DNA of 7,031 nucleotides, taken from Cellvibrionales bacterium (lineage in GTDB: Bacteria > Pseudomonadota > Gammaproteobacteria > Pseudomonadales > JAHEGP01). The stretch covers positions 1-7,031 of the forward strand of contig JAHEGP010000170.1 in assembly GCA_024645065.1 (NCBI GenBank), given 5' to 3'. Position numbers and translations under genes: made by a program. The notes beneath the pieces are model-generated. The model ran no database searches, was not told the DNA's origin, and worked only from the letters and a program-made list of their open reading frames with translations. Positions 1-7,030 of this stretch are shown here, piece by piece (the stretch's first letter is position 1; each line of letters opens with the position of its first letter).

Positions 1-60
1 ACAAGCGGGTGCCCGAATAGTAAACTGTTGTATCGGCGGGCAGAATTTGCAGCTGGATAC

Positions 61-74
61 CAGACTAAAGTCTG
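61..74. repeat. Perfect 6-bp inverted repeat upstream of the acnB promoter
   Basis: CAGACT and AGTCTG flank a two-base AA spacer, giving a perfect dyad. It is centred about 75 bases before the predicted acnB transcription start, a distance compatible with an activator or repressor site, but no known operator is recognised. The rest of positions 1-107 holds no convincing gene. One plus-strand frame is open from position 1 to a TGA at 73-75 and could be the tail of an upstream gene, but 24 codons are too few to judge. A related AGACTAA...AGTCTG arrangement occurs in the leader at the other end of the window. Confidence 0.35.
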
Positions 75-107
75 AGGCAACGGAGCTCCCCGGAGCACGG
101 TTTCAAC

Positions 108-136
108 TTAACTTGAACCTGGGATTGGGCTATAAT
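108..136 (+). promoter_or_regulatory. Predicted sigma-70 promoter of acnB
   Basis: A perfect -10 hexamer TATAAT lies at 131-136. The -35 candidate TTAACT at 108-113 matches four of six consensus bases, and the spacer is the ideal 17 bases. Transcription would start near 142-144 and leave a leader of about 57 bases before the GTG start of acnB. A second -35-like TTGAAC at 113-118 would leave only 12 bases and is unlikely to be used with this -10. This is inferred from sequence match only. Confidence 0.6.
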
Positions 137-184
137 CCGGGGCTTTTCACAGGTCTGGAAGCAGCCGGATCATTTTATCCAGCC

Positions 185-190
185 AGGAGG
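185..190 (+). promoter_or_regulatory. Strong ribosome binding site that fixes the acnB start
   Basis: AGGAGG lies nine bases before GTG 200. It decides the start: the reading frame stays open upstream, with a possible TTG at 47, but that codon lies before the predicted promoter and has no comparable ribosome site. Confidence 0.8.
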
Positions 191-199
191 AAAACCACG

Positions 200-2791
200 G
201 TGTTAGAAGCCTATCGTAAACATGTTGCAGAGCGTGCTGAATCCGGCATACCGCCCAGGCCATTGTCTCCGGAGCAGGTCGCTGACCTGGTTGAATTACT
301 CAAAAATCCCCCCGCGGGCGAAGAACAAACCCTCATTGAATTGCTAACCGACCGCGTGCCTCCAGGGGTCGACGAGGCGGCCTACGTAAAAGCAGGTTTC
401 CTGTCTGCAATCGCCAGGGGTGAGACGACCTCTCCCCTGATTGACAGGGCGGCAGCTGTGCAGCTGCTGGGCAACATGCACGGTGGCTACAACATCGAAA
501 CGCTGGTTGAACTACTCGACGATGGAGAGCTCGCAGCACTCGCGGCGGAGCAACTCAAACACACTCTTCTTGTTTTTGATGCGTTTCACGACGTTGAGCA
601 AAAAGCGAATGCCGGTAACGCCAACGCCAGCGCGGTGCTCGAATCCTGGGCCAATGGCGAATGGTTTACCCAACGCGACAAGGTACCCGAGTCGACCCGG
701 GTCACCGTGTTCAAGGTCTCCGGTGAAACCAACACTGACGATCTCTCACCCGCCCCGGACGCCTGGTCGCGGCCCGATATCCCGCTGCACGCACTGGCGA
801 TGTACAAGATGCCCCGGGAGGGAATCACCAACGCCAAGCAGCAAATCGAGGAGCTCAAGGCCAAGGGCCATGCCGTCGCCTTTGTAGGCGATGTTGTAGG
901 CACCGGTTCCTCCCGGAAGTCGGCAACCAACTCGGTGCTGTGGTACATCGGCGAGGATATACCCGGGGTTCCCAACAAGCGCAGTGGGGGGATTTGCATC
1001 GGCGAGAAAATAGCTCCCATTTTTTATAACACCATGGAGGATGCGGGGGCGCTGGTGTTCGAGGCTCCGGTTGAAAACATCAATTCGGGGGATGTCATTG
1101 ACATCCGCCCCTACGAGGGCAAGATCCTCAATGCCGACACTGGCGAGGTGGTCAGTGAATTCGAACTGAAGTCCGATGTCCTGCTGGACGAAGTACAGGC
1201 TGGGGGACGCATCAACCTCATCATCGGACGTGGTCTTACCGAGCGCGCTCGTGAAGCCCTGGGCCTGGAACCGACCGAGTTGTTTCGCAAGCCGTCCCAG
1301 CCCGGCGATTCCGGCAAGGGTTATTCTCTTGGCCAGAAAATGGTGGGGCGCGCCTGTGGTGTCGAGGGCGTGCGACCGGGCACTTACTGCGAACCCAGAA
1401 TGACGACTGTGGGTTCACAGGACACTACCGGCCCAATGACCCGGGACGAGCTGAAAGACCTGGCGTGCCTGGGCTTCTCGACGGATCTGGTGATGCAGTC
1501 GTTTTGCCACACCGCTGCCTATCCCAAGCCGGTGGATATCGAAACCCAACACAGTCTGCCAGACTTTATAATGACCCGCGGCGGTGTTTCCTTGCGTCCT
1601 GGCGACGGCGTCATCCACAGTTGGCTTAACCGGATGCTGCTCCCCGATACCGTCGGTACCGGAGGCGACTCCCATACCCGCTTCCCCATGGGGATATCCT
1701 TTCCCGCGGGCTCCGGCCTGGTCGCTTTTGCCGCGGCGACCGGTGTTATGCCATTGGATATGCCAGAGTCTGTGCTGGTGCGTTTCAAGGGTAAGATGCG
1801 ACCGGGCATTACCCTGCGTGACCTGGTGCACGCTATCCCCTACTACGCGATCAAGGAAGGCTTGCTGACTGTTGCGAAGCAAGGCAAGAAAAATATTTTC
1901 TCTGGCCGCATTCTTGAGATCGAGGGGCTCGACGACCTGACCATCGAACAGGCCTTCGAGTTGTCCGATGCCTCGGCGGAGCGGTCTGCTGCCGGGTGCA
2001 CGATAGCGCTGGCGGAAGATTCGGTAGCTGAATACCTGCGCTCCAACGTCACACTGCTGCGCTGGATGATCAGCGAGGGTTACGGTGACGCCCGCACTCT
2101 GGCGCGGCGGGCCGATAAAATGGAGGCCTGGTTGGCCAATCCTGAACTGATGAAAGCCGATGCTGATGCCGAGTATGCCGCGGTGATCGAAATTGACCTT
2201 GCTGAAATTTCTGAACCCATCGTTTGCTGCCCCAACGATCCTGATGATGCGAGGCTGTTGTCGGAAGTTGCAGGAGACAAGGTTGATGAGGTTTTCATTG
2301 GTTCGTGCATGACCAACATAGGGCACTTCCGCGCTGCCGGCAAGCTGCTCGACTCCCACGACGGCGGCATTTCAACCCGAATGTGGATCGCGCCGCCGAC
2401 CAAGATGGATGCCCACATCCTGATGGAAGAAGGCTATTACAACGTCTACGGCCGCGCCGGTGCGCGCACTGAGATGCCGGGATGCTCCCTCTGCATGGGC
2501 AACCAGGCTCGGGTGGCACCGGGATCCACCGTGCTGTCGACCTCGACCCGCAACTTCCCCAATCGACTGGGTGATGGTGCCAATGTCTACCTGACTTCCG
2601 CGGAATTGGCTGCGGTCGGCGCCATTCTTGGCAAACTTCCCACTCCGGCCGAGTACCAGGAATACGCTGGCAAAATCGACTCCATGGCCAACGATATCTA
2701 CCGCTATACCAATTTCAATGAAATTGCCGAATTCCAAAGTGGTGCCGACAAGGGCAAGAAAATTGCCTCGGTGGAGATCGTTACCGTTTAG
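200..2791 (+). CDS. acnB: Aconitate hydratase B (bifunctional aconitase / 2-methylisocitrate dehydratase)
   Basis: This is the cytoplasmic [4Fe-4S] enzyme that interconverts citrate and isocitrate through cis-aconitate in the TCA cycle. AcnB enzymes also commonly hydrate 2-methyl-cis-aconitate in the methylcitrate cycle. The product is 863 residues, complete, against 865 in E. coli as I recall it, with near-identical long blocks. Residues 1 to about 160 form the AcnB-specific HEAT-like domain. The swivel domain follows, with GDVVGTGSSRKSATNS at 230-245, and then the catalytic domains with DSH at 490-492. The cluster cysteines are Cys703, Cys762 and Cys765, with the same spacing as E. coli 710/769/772. 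The GTG start is chosen because VLEAYRKHVAER aligns with the E. coli N-terminus MLEEYRKHVAER and follows AGGAGG. A loop after residue 210 is about seven residues shorter than in E. coli. The gene appears monocistronic and converges on the tgpA operon. Apo-AcnB binds mRNA in E. coli; whether this one does is unknown. Confidence 0.98.
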   Translation: MLEAYRKHVAERAESGIPPRPLSPEQVADLVELLKNPPAGEEQTLIELLTDRVPPGVDEAAYVKAGFLSAIARGETTSPLIDRAAAVQLLGNMHGGYNIETLVELLDDGELAALAAEQLKHTLLVFDAFHDVEQKANAGNANASAVLESWANGEWFTQRDKVPESTRVTVFKVSGETNTDDLSPAPDAWSRPDIPLHALAMYKMPREGITNAKQQIEELKAKGHAVAFVGDVVGTGSSRKSATNSVLWYIGEDIPGVPNKRSGGICIGEKIAPIFYNTMEDAGALVFEAPVENINSGDVIDIRPYEGKILNADTGEVVSEFELKSDVLLDEVQAGGRINLIIGRGLTERAREALGLEPTELFRKPSQPGDSGKGYSLGQKMVGRACGVEGVRPGTYCEPRMTTVGSQDTTGPMTRDELKDLACLGFSTDLVMQSFCHTAAYPKPVDIETQHSLPDFIMTRGGVSLRPGDGVIHSWLNRMLLPDTVGTGGDSHTRFPMGISFPAGSGLVAFAAATGVMPLDMPESVLVRFKGKMRPGITLRDLVHAIPYYAIKEGLLTVAKQGKKNIFSGRILEIEGLDDLTIEQAFELSDASAERSAAGCTIALAEDSVAEYLRSNVTLLRWMISEGYGDARTLARRADKMEAWLANPELMKADADAEYAAVIEIDLAEISEPIVCCPNDPDDARLLSEVAGDKVDEVFIGSCMTNIGHFRAAGKLLDSHDGGISTRMWIAPPTKMDAHILMEEGYYNVYGRAGARTEMPGCSLCMGNQARVAPGSTVLSTSTRNFPNRLGDGANVYLTSAELAAVGAILGKLPTPAEYQEYAGKIDSMANDIYRYTNFNEIAEFQSGADKGKKIASVEIVTV

Positions 2792-2886
2792 CGATGCTAT
2801 GGCAGCGCCCTGCAGGGATGTTGGGCTGGGGATTTGCCTGGGTCCCTGTAGCGGATCACAGCGCGAGTAGCCAGGCAGGCCGAAAC

Positions 2887-2911
2887 GAAGAAACCTGGAT
2901 CAGGTTTCTTC
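2887..2911. terminator. Convergent hairpin between acnB and tgpA, possible bidirectional terminator
   Basis: GAAGAAACCTG and CAGGTTTCTTC form a perfect 11-bp stem around a three-base loop, placed where acnB and tgpA transcripts meet. The A-rich left arm and T-rich right arm give a pyrimidine-rich 3' side when read either way. On the minus strand the stem is followed by GTTTCG, and on the plus strand by TCGC, so the U-tract outside the stem is weak. The tgpA stop codon TGA (2900-2902) spans the loop and the first stem bases. The remaining acnB-tgpA gap, 2792-2886, holds no gene. Confidence 0.6.
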
Positions 2912-4954
2912 TCGCAATCGCACCGCACGGGGCAGTGATCTGCGCATTTTCAAGCCGATTATCTGCGCTGCCAGTTTCATTACCAACATGTGCAGGCGCA
3001 GGCGCCTTGCCCAGTTGTAGCGCAGGTCGGCGTAGCTGAGTGCCGAGTACACCGCGGCAAAGTCGGTCAGCGTCGGCGCCAGCTCGGGGTAGCGCTGGGC
3101 CATCTGGCCGCAGTATGCCACCATGCTTTGCATTGGCTGTCTCTGAGCCCCCAACATACCGAGCAAGCGGCTGAATATCCTGGCCGCCAATTGTGCCGGG
3201 CCCCGGCGTCGGAACAGCAACCGCCGGAACATCCACAGCAACAGCAGCAAGACGACAGCCAGCAGGGATACGGCCAGCACGCGGACTAGCGTGCCCAGTT
3301 CGCCCTGGCCAAACCATTGCTTCATCCAACTGAACTGGCGCTCACGGTTGTAGTTGAGGAACCAATGCGCCCAACCGTAATTGACCGCGTCCCACCATAG
3401 ACGCACATCCTGCAGCCAATCAAGGTTGTCATTGCCCATGAAGCCCAGCAACCCACCCGGCGAGAACTCTTCGCGTTGCAGCAGCGCCGCTTCTACACCT
3501 CGGGAGATGCGCTCAGGAGCTACCTGGGCCGTCGGGTCGTAGCGCACCCATCCCCGGCCTTCGAGCCAGACCTCAGCCCAGGCATGGGCATCCATCTGCC
3601 GTACGCTCAGGTAATCCTCAAACGGGTTGGGTTCGCCCCCAAGATAACCCCCCACAAGTCGCGCGGGAATTCCGGCTGCGCGCATCAGGTAAACAAAGGC
3701 GGAAGCATAGTGCTCGCAATAGCCCCGCCGCCCCCGAAACAGGAAACCATCGATGACATCGGCCTTGAAAACCGGCGGATACAGCGTGTAATAGTATGTT
3801 TGCTGGTTAAAACGGCTCATTGCAGCCGCCGCAATTTTCCGAGGTTGCTGGAATTGCCGGGCAAGTTCCTCCCCCAGCCGCCTGGATTGCGGATTGCCCT
3901 CTGGCGGTAGTGCCAGATTACGGAGCCGGGTCTCCGCCGGGAGTTCGAGCTCCAGGTTACGGTACCCGACGGAGTTTACCCGGTATTGAAAGCGCCCCGG
4001 CGGAGCCTGGGGCAGGCGCAGGTTAAAGCCGGCAGTCGTTATGATCCCGGAATCGAACACCTTGCCGACCGGGATTGCAAACAACCAGGCTTGCTCGCTG
4101 GGCTCAACGATAACATTGTAACTATAGCCGCCCGCACGCTGGGAAAACTGCCAATCCGCAACTCTCACCGGGCGTTCGGAAGCAGCGGCTATTTGCCAGC
4201 GGGCACCATCGAAGTCTTCGAAAACCGCAGCCCGCCAGTACAGCCGACTGACGTCCGGTGAGCTGCCATCAAAGCTCACCCTGAACGCGACCGTATCATT
4301 ATTTGCGAGGGAGCCAAAACTGCCGGGGCTGATGCTATCACTGAGTCCCGGGCTTTTTGCCTGGCTTGGCATGGGCACCATCCAAAGCGGATCAACCCTG
4401 GGGAAAAACAGGAACAGGACCACCAGTACCGGTAGGCCCTGGAGCAATAAAGCACCCGCACGTGCAATTGGCATACCGAAGCTTGTAACGTCCCTCTGAT
4501 GCAGTGCCAACAGTGATACCGAAAGCAACAGGTAGCACAGCACGACATAAATCATGGAGACCACGGATTGGCTATAGAGTAACTGGGTTGCCGCCACAAA
4601 ATAGCCGAGGAATATCGTGACATACATATCCCGGGCGCGCCGGGTTTCCAGCAGCTTGAGAAAAAAGGTCAGTATCAGGTAGGTCACGGCAGCGTCCAGC
4701 CCGAGCTTGTCGATATAGGTAAAGCTCACCGCCACCAGCGACCCAAGCATCATCACAACCCGGGTAAAGCCACTTGCAAAAGGCCACTTGCCACGATAGA
4801 TCTGGATCCGCCAGAAACCACAAAAAAGACAAACACCGAATAACCACAGCGGCAGACCCGACATGTGGGGCAAAATCAGGGCGAACTGGGCAAAAAGAAG
4901 CCAGAACAGGCTGCTGCGAGATATCTGGCTCTCATAGCTAAGGCCCGGACTCAC
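2900..4954 (-). CDS. tgpA: TgpA-type membrane transglutaminase-like protein (DUF3488 / Transglut_core)
   Basis: This is an inner-membrane protein with a papain-like transglutaminase fold facing the periplasm. Its Pseudomonas aeruginosa homologue TgpA is reported to be needed for viability, but the physiological substrate is not settled. The 684 residues show about six or seven hydrophobic helices between residues 15 and 185 (DUF3488/TgpA_N region). A long soluble segment spans about 190-555, one more helix lies at about 556-577, and a basic cytoplasmic tail of roughly 105 residues follows. The core carries RRGYCEHYASAF with Cys413, MDAHAWAEVWLEG with His457, and WVRYDPTA with Asp473, a complete Cys-His-Asp triad. 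The GTG start overlaps the DUF58 stop in a GTGA and has GAGGAG eight bases upstream, implying translational coupling. It is last in the operon. Family assignment is secure; enzyme activity, cross-linking or proteolytic, is inferred. Confidence 0.93.
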   Translation of the reverse strand: MSPGLSYESQISRSSLFWLLFAQFALILPHMSGLPLWLFGVCLFCGFWRIQIYRGKWPFASGFTRVVMMLGSLVAVSFTYIDKLGLDAAVTYLILTFFLKLLETRRARDMYVTIFLGYFVAATQLLYSQSVVSMIYVVLCYLLLSVSLLALHQRDVTSFGMPIARAGALLLQGLPVLVVLFLFFPRVDPLWMVPMPSQAKSPGLSDSISPGSFGSLANNDTVAFRVSFDGSSPDVSRLYWRAAVFEDFDGARWQIAAASERPVRVADWQFSQRAGGYSYNVIVEPSEQAWLFAIPVGKVFDSGIITTAGFNLRLPQAPPGRFQYRVNSVGYRNLELELPAETRLRNLALPPEGNPQSRRLGEELARQFQQPRKIAAAAMSRFNQQTYYYTLYPPVFKADVIDGFLFRGRRGYCEHYASAFVYLMRAAGIPARLVGGYLGGEPNPFEDYLSVRQMDAHAWAEVWLEGRGWVRYDPTAQVAPERISRGVEAALLQREEFSPGGLLGFMGNDNLDWLQDVRLWWDAVNYGWAHWFLNYNRERQFSWMKQWFGQGELGTLVRVLAVSLLAVVLLLLLWMFRRLLFRRRGPAQLAARIFSRLLGMLGAQRQPMQSMVAYCGQMAQRYPELAPTLTDFAAVYSALSYADLRYNWARRLRLHMLVMKLAAQIIGLKMRRSLPRAVRLREET

Positions 4955-5913
4955 AACCGATACTCCTCGCTATGGTAGCGGGCCAGCTGCGCCAGTATCC
5001 GATGCAAATGTTCGTCACCCTCTGACGGCGCAATCTCCTGGTTTCCCAGGCGAATACCGTAGAGGACTTCCTGGCGACTGAGCTGAAGCGCACCGTAGCA
5101 GAGTGCCGAGAGCCGCTCTTCCAGTGTTTTGCCGGTCGCTACGGATTCGTCGAGCCAGACCTGTTTTAACATTGACTCGGTAAACTCCATGGTCATCAGC
5201 GGCTGCTGCTTGGCATAAGCCTTCCACAGAATCTGGCGTGGACAGTCATCCTTGCGCCATGGCCTGATATTGCTGAATTCGTCCTGCTGCTGAAAACTGG
5301 GACGATCCCCAAGACCTTCATCCTGCTCTATCACCGGCAGTGGCTGCACCATCAGCGGGCGGGGATACACCCACGACTCCATGTTCAGGTCCAGCCAGGT
5401 CCAGGCCCGCAGCAGTCCGAACGGGTACACGGTTTCAAGCAGCAAGCGCCGAGGTCGCAGCAAGCCGCGGCGGGGCGCTTTGTGATACAGCTCGACGATG
5501 GTCTCGGTTTGCAGATCAAGATTAGTGGTGGTCATGGATTGACCGGGCCAGCCTGCGCAGATCGAAAAATACTTCTTTTCCGGTTTGCGTTTGAGAGCCA
5601 GCCGAAATGTCACGCTATCGCCGGCGAATCCAGGAGCATGGTTGGTCTTGCGTACGTCCAGCCCGGCGAGATTGGAGTAGGTCGCCAGAATCGCCACGAC
5701 GAACTGCCCCGCTAACAAAAAGGTCAGCAGGTAAATAGCGTTATTCTGGTAGTTTATGGCCGTTACAAGAAGCAGGCCCAACAGGCCAAAATACAACAAC
5801 CCGGCTCGGGTTGGGAAGATGAATATACGCCGCTGATCGAGTTTTACGGCGGTTGCTGCCGGAATCCGCCGTTGCAACCACTGCTCATAGCGCGCCGCCA
5901 TTGCATTACGCAT
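4951..5913 (-). CDS. DUF58-domain membrane protein, partner of MoxR and TgpA
   Basis: This 320-residue protein belongs to the DUF58 family, which accompanies MoxR ATPases in many bacteria and whose biochemical role is not established. Two hydrophobic helices lie at about residues 36-53 and 58-76, preceded by a basic N-terminus. A soluble region follows, probably cytoplasmic. The conserved DUF58 block is at about 211-244: DEFSNIRPWRKDDCPRQILW, then KAYAKQQPLMTMEF. It corresponds to the usual pattern of an Arg-x-x-x-Trp-Lys-x-x-Ala-(Arg/Lys) stretch after an acidic pair. The ATG at 5913 starts two bases after the MoxR stop and has no clear Shine-Dalgarno, so translation is probably coupled to the ATPase gene. 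A second ATG at codon 5 is an alternative start. The stop overlaps the tgpA start. Context suggests an adaptor between the ATPase and the transglutaminase; that is inference. Confidence 0.9.
   Translation of the reverse strand: MRNAMAARYEQWLQRRIPAATAVKLDQRRIFIFPTRAGLLYFGLLGLLLVTAINYQNNAIYLLTFLLAGQFVVAILATYSNLAGLDVRKTNHAPGFAGDSVTFRLALKRKPEKKYFSICAGWPGQSMTTTNLDLQTETIVELYHKAPRRGLLRPRRLLLETVYPFGLLRAWTWLDLNMESWVYPRPLMVQPLPVIEQDEGLGDRPSFQQQDEFSNIRPWRKDDCPRQILWKAYAKQQPLMTMEFTESMLKQVWLDESVATGKTLEERLSALCYGALQLSRQEVLYGIRLGNQEIAPSEGDEHLHRILAQLARYHSEEYRL
4963..4968 (-). promoter_or_regulatory. Ribosome binding site of tgpA inside the DUF58 gene
   Basis: GAGGAG on the minus strand lies eight bases before the GTG at 4954-4952, within the last codons of the DUF58 gene. 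It supports the GTG start and the four-base overlap. Confidence 0.75.
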
Positions 5914-5915
5914 GG

Positions 5916-6833
5916 CTAGGTCAGTACATCGACAGCCGACAGCACCCGATGAACGATGGCGCCATCGGCCGGCAATAGATTCGCTGCGTCACGCAGGCGA
6001 TGGCCGCTAACCGCGGGAAACACATGTTGAACATCCTCCGGGATGACATAGTCCCTGCCCTCCATCAGAGCCCAGCTTTTCGAAGTGTGCAGCAAAGCCA
6101 ATACAGCGCGAGGGGAAAGCCCTACCCCGATATCGTCATCCTGGCGGGTGAACGCTACCAAGCGCTGCAGGTAATCCAGCAAACTATCACTCACTGTAAT
6201 GCGGTGGATATCGCGCCGAAATTCGAGCAGCTGTGATGCGTCCAGCAGGGAGTCCATCCGCTGCAGCTTTTCATGGCCGGACAAGCCTGTCAGCATCTCG
6301 CGTTCGGCTCTCGGATCGGGGTAGCCCAGTTGCAGACGCATGGTAAATCGGTCCAATTGCGATTCCGGCAAAGGGAACGTGCCGCCCTGGTGCTCCGGGT
6401 TTTGTGTTGCAATGACGAAGAACGGTTGTTCAAGCTGGCGCGACTCCCCGTCCGCTGTTACCTGGTGTTCCGCCATCGCCTCGAGCAGCGCGCTCTGGGT
6501 CTTGGGCGTGGCGCGGTTGATTTCGTCAGCTAGCAGGATCTGGGTAAACACCGGTCCCGGATGGAACACGAAACGCGCATCTTCCCGCTCAAAAATCGAA
6601 AAACCGATAATGTCCGCGGGCAATAGGTCACTGGTAAACTGGATTCGCTGGAAGTTCAAACCAAGCGCTTTGGCCAGTGCCTGGGCCAGGGTGGTCTTGC
6701 CCATGCCCGGTAGATCTTCCAGCAATAAATGTCCCTCTGCCAGCAGGCAGCATAGTGCCAGCCTGATCTTGTCTTCCTTGCCTACAAGCACCTGGCCAAT
6801 GTTGCGAATGACCAGATTGATCTGATTCTGCAT
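5916..6833 (-). CDS. MoxR-family AAA+ ATPase
   Basis: This is a cytoplasmic ATPase of the MoxR family, whose members act as chaperone-like factors that help assemble or activate partner proteins, often membrane or metal-containing complexes. The 305 residues are full length for the family. Walker A is EDLPGMGKTTLA at 39-50, with E replacing the first P-loop glycine as is common in MoxR proteins. Walker B is LLADEINRA at 100-108 with Asp103 and Glu104. Sensor 1 is IATQNP at 141-146, the arginine-finger region is PESQLDRF at 156-163 with Arg162, and sensor 2 is LSPRAVLAL at 239-247 with Arg242. All motifs needed for ATP hydrolysis are present. The ATG at 6833 follows AGGAG by five bases. It is first in the operon with DUF58 and tgpA, and the partner is therefore probably the DUF58/TgpA pair. 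The exact subfamily was not determined. Confidence 0.95.
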   Translation of the reverse strand: MQNQINLVIRNIGQVLVGKEDKIRLALCCLLAEGHLLLEDLPGMGKTTLAQALAKALGLNFQRIQFTSDLLPADIIGFSIFEREDARFVFHPGPVFTQILLADEINRATPKTQSALLEAMAEHQVTADGESRQLEQPFFVIATQNPEHQGGTFPLPESQLDRFTMRLQLGYPDPRAEREMLTGLSGHEKLQRMDSLLDASQLLEFRRDIHRITVSDSLLDYLQRLVAFTRQDDDIGVGLSPRAVLALLHTSKSWALMEGRDYVIPEDVQHVFPAVSGHRLRDAANLLPADGAIVHRVLSAVDVLT

Positions 6834-6838
6834 GCAAG

Positions 6839-6843
6839 CTCCT
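6839..6843 (-). promoter_or_regulatory. Ribosome binding site of the MoxR ATPase gene
   Basis: AGGAG on the minus strand lies five bases before ATG 6833. It supports the chosen start as the entry point for translation of the three-gene operon. Confidence 0.7.
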
Positions 6844-6898
6844 GAGTTTCTCGAGATCAGTCCTCAGCCCCGGGACAGGACCGGCTGGTGTAACCCTG

Positions 6899-6925
6899 AG
6901 TATAGACTAACTAGGAGTCTGTCGG
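6899..6925 (-). promoter_or_regulatory. Possible promoter of the MoxR-DUF58-tgpA operon
   Basis: On the minus strand TATACT (6904-6899) matches five of six -10 bases. CCGACA (6925-6920) matches four of six -35 bases, but the spacer is a short 15 bases. Transcription would start near 6892, leaving a leader of about 58 bases. The weak -35 may mean low or activator-dependent expression. The real promoter could also lie beyond the right edge of the window. Confidence 0.35.
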
Positions 6926-6934
6926 ACTTAGACT
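6904..6934. repeat. Alternating AGACT / AGTCT / AGACT inverted repeats
   Basis: AGACT at 6904-6908, AGTCT at 6916-6920 and AGACT at 6930-6934 form two overlapping dyads that share the middle copy, with spacers of 7 and 9 bases. A CTAG palindrome sits in the first spacer (6911-6914). They overlap the putative operon promoter. They could be an operator, part of a mobile-element end, or chance. Confidence 0.4.
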
Positions 6935-7030
6935 GATTCTACTGCGGCGGCGGGACACCGGCCCATTTTGACGCGATTTCTCGTTACATAGCCCCACTAT
7001 GCGCCTCAAAATCGCGTCAAAATGTACTCG
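6911..7030 (-). CDS. Possible C-terminal end of an unidentified protein, cut by the window edge
   Basis: A minus-strand frame is open from the right edge for 39 codons and stops at TAG 6913-6911. The visible peptide is arginine-rich (LRRIVGLCNEKSRQNGP, then RRRSRI) and ends in PTDS. I do not recognise a domain. The stop codon falls in a CTAG next to short inverted repeats, and the 16-bp inverted repeat lies inside the frame. This would fit the tail of a transposase reaching the end of its element, but nothing in the visible residues proves this. A 39-codon open frame in GC-rich DNA can arise by chance. Confidence 0.25.
   Translation of the reverse strand, partial: RVHFDAILRRIVGLCNEKSRQNGPVSRRRSRISLSPTDS
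6964..7024. repeat. Nested inverted repeat, 16-bp perfect outer arms
   Basis: CATTTTGACGCGATTT at 6964-6979 pairs perfectly with AAATCGCGTCAAAATG at 7009-7024. The 29-base interior contains a second dyad, CATAG (6987-6991) and CTATG (6997-7001), around the loop CCCCA. The whole 61-base unit could fold as a stem with an internal loop and a capping hairpin. There is no T-run after it on either strand, so a simple intrinsic terminator is unlikely. The compact shape resembles REP-like or MITE-like intergenic repeats, or sub-terminal sequence of a mobile element; copy number cannot be judged from one window. Confidence 0.7.

Noticed and set aside
113..136. TTGAAC as the -35 box of the acnB promoter
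   Set aside because: It would be only 12 bases from TATAAT, too short for normal sigma-70 recognition. TTAACT at 108-113 gives the ideal 17.
586..1020. A 144-codon minus-strand frame inside acnB, and similar frames on both strands of the other genes
   Set aside because: They overlap strongly conserved coding sequence, lack ribosome sites and show no domain features, so they are shadows of the real genes.
1415..2359. A 314-codon open frame on the minus strand opposite acnB
   Set aside because: It lies wholly antisense to the highly conserved catalytic core of acnB, and its translation shows no recognisable domain. Long antisense frames are common opposite GC-rich genes.
2808..2817. Perfect 10-bp palindrome CCCTGCAGGG just after acnB, with a CAGGGA/TCCCTG pair spanning 2813-2848
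   Set aside because: It has no loop that would make a stable hairpin and no T-run after it. The larger pairing has a 24-base loop. The 2887-2911 hairpin is a better terminator candidate.
6964..7024. Reading the nested inverted repeat as an intrinsic terminator of a gene beyond the right edge
   Set aside because: Neither strand has a T-run after the outer arm, and the outer arms are separated by 29 bases. A repeat element fits better.
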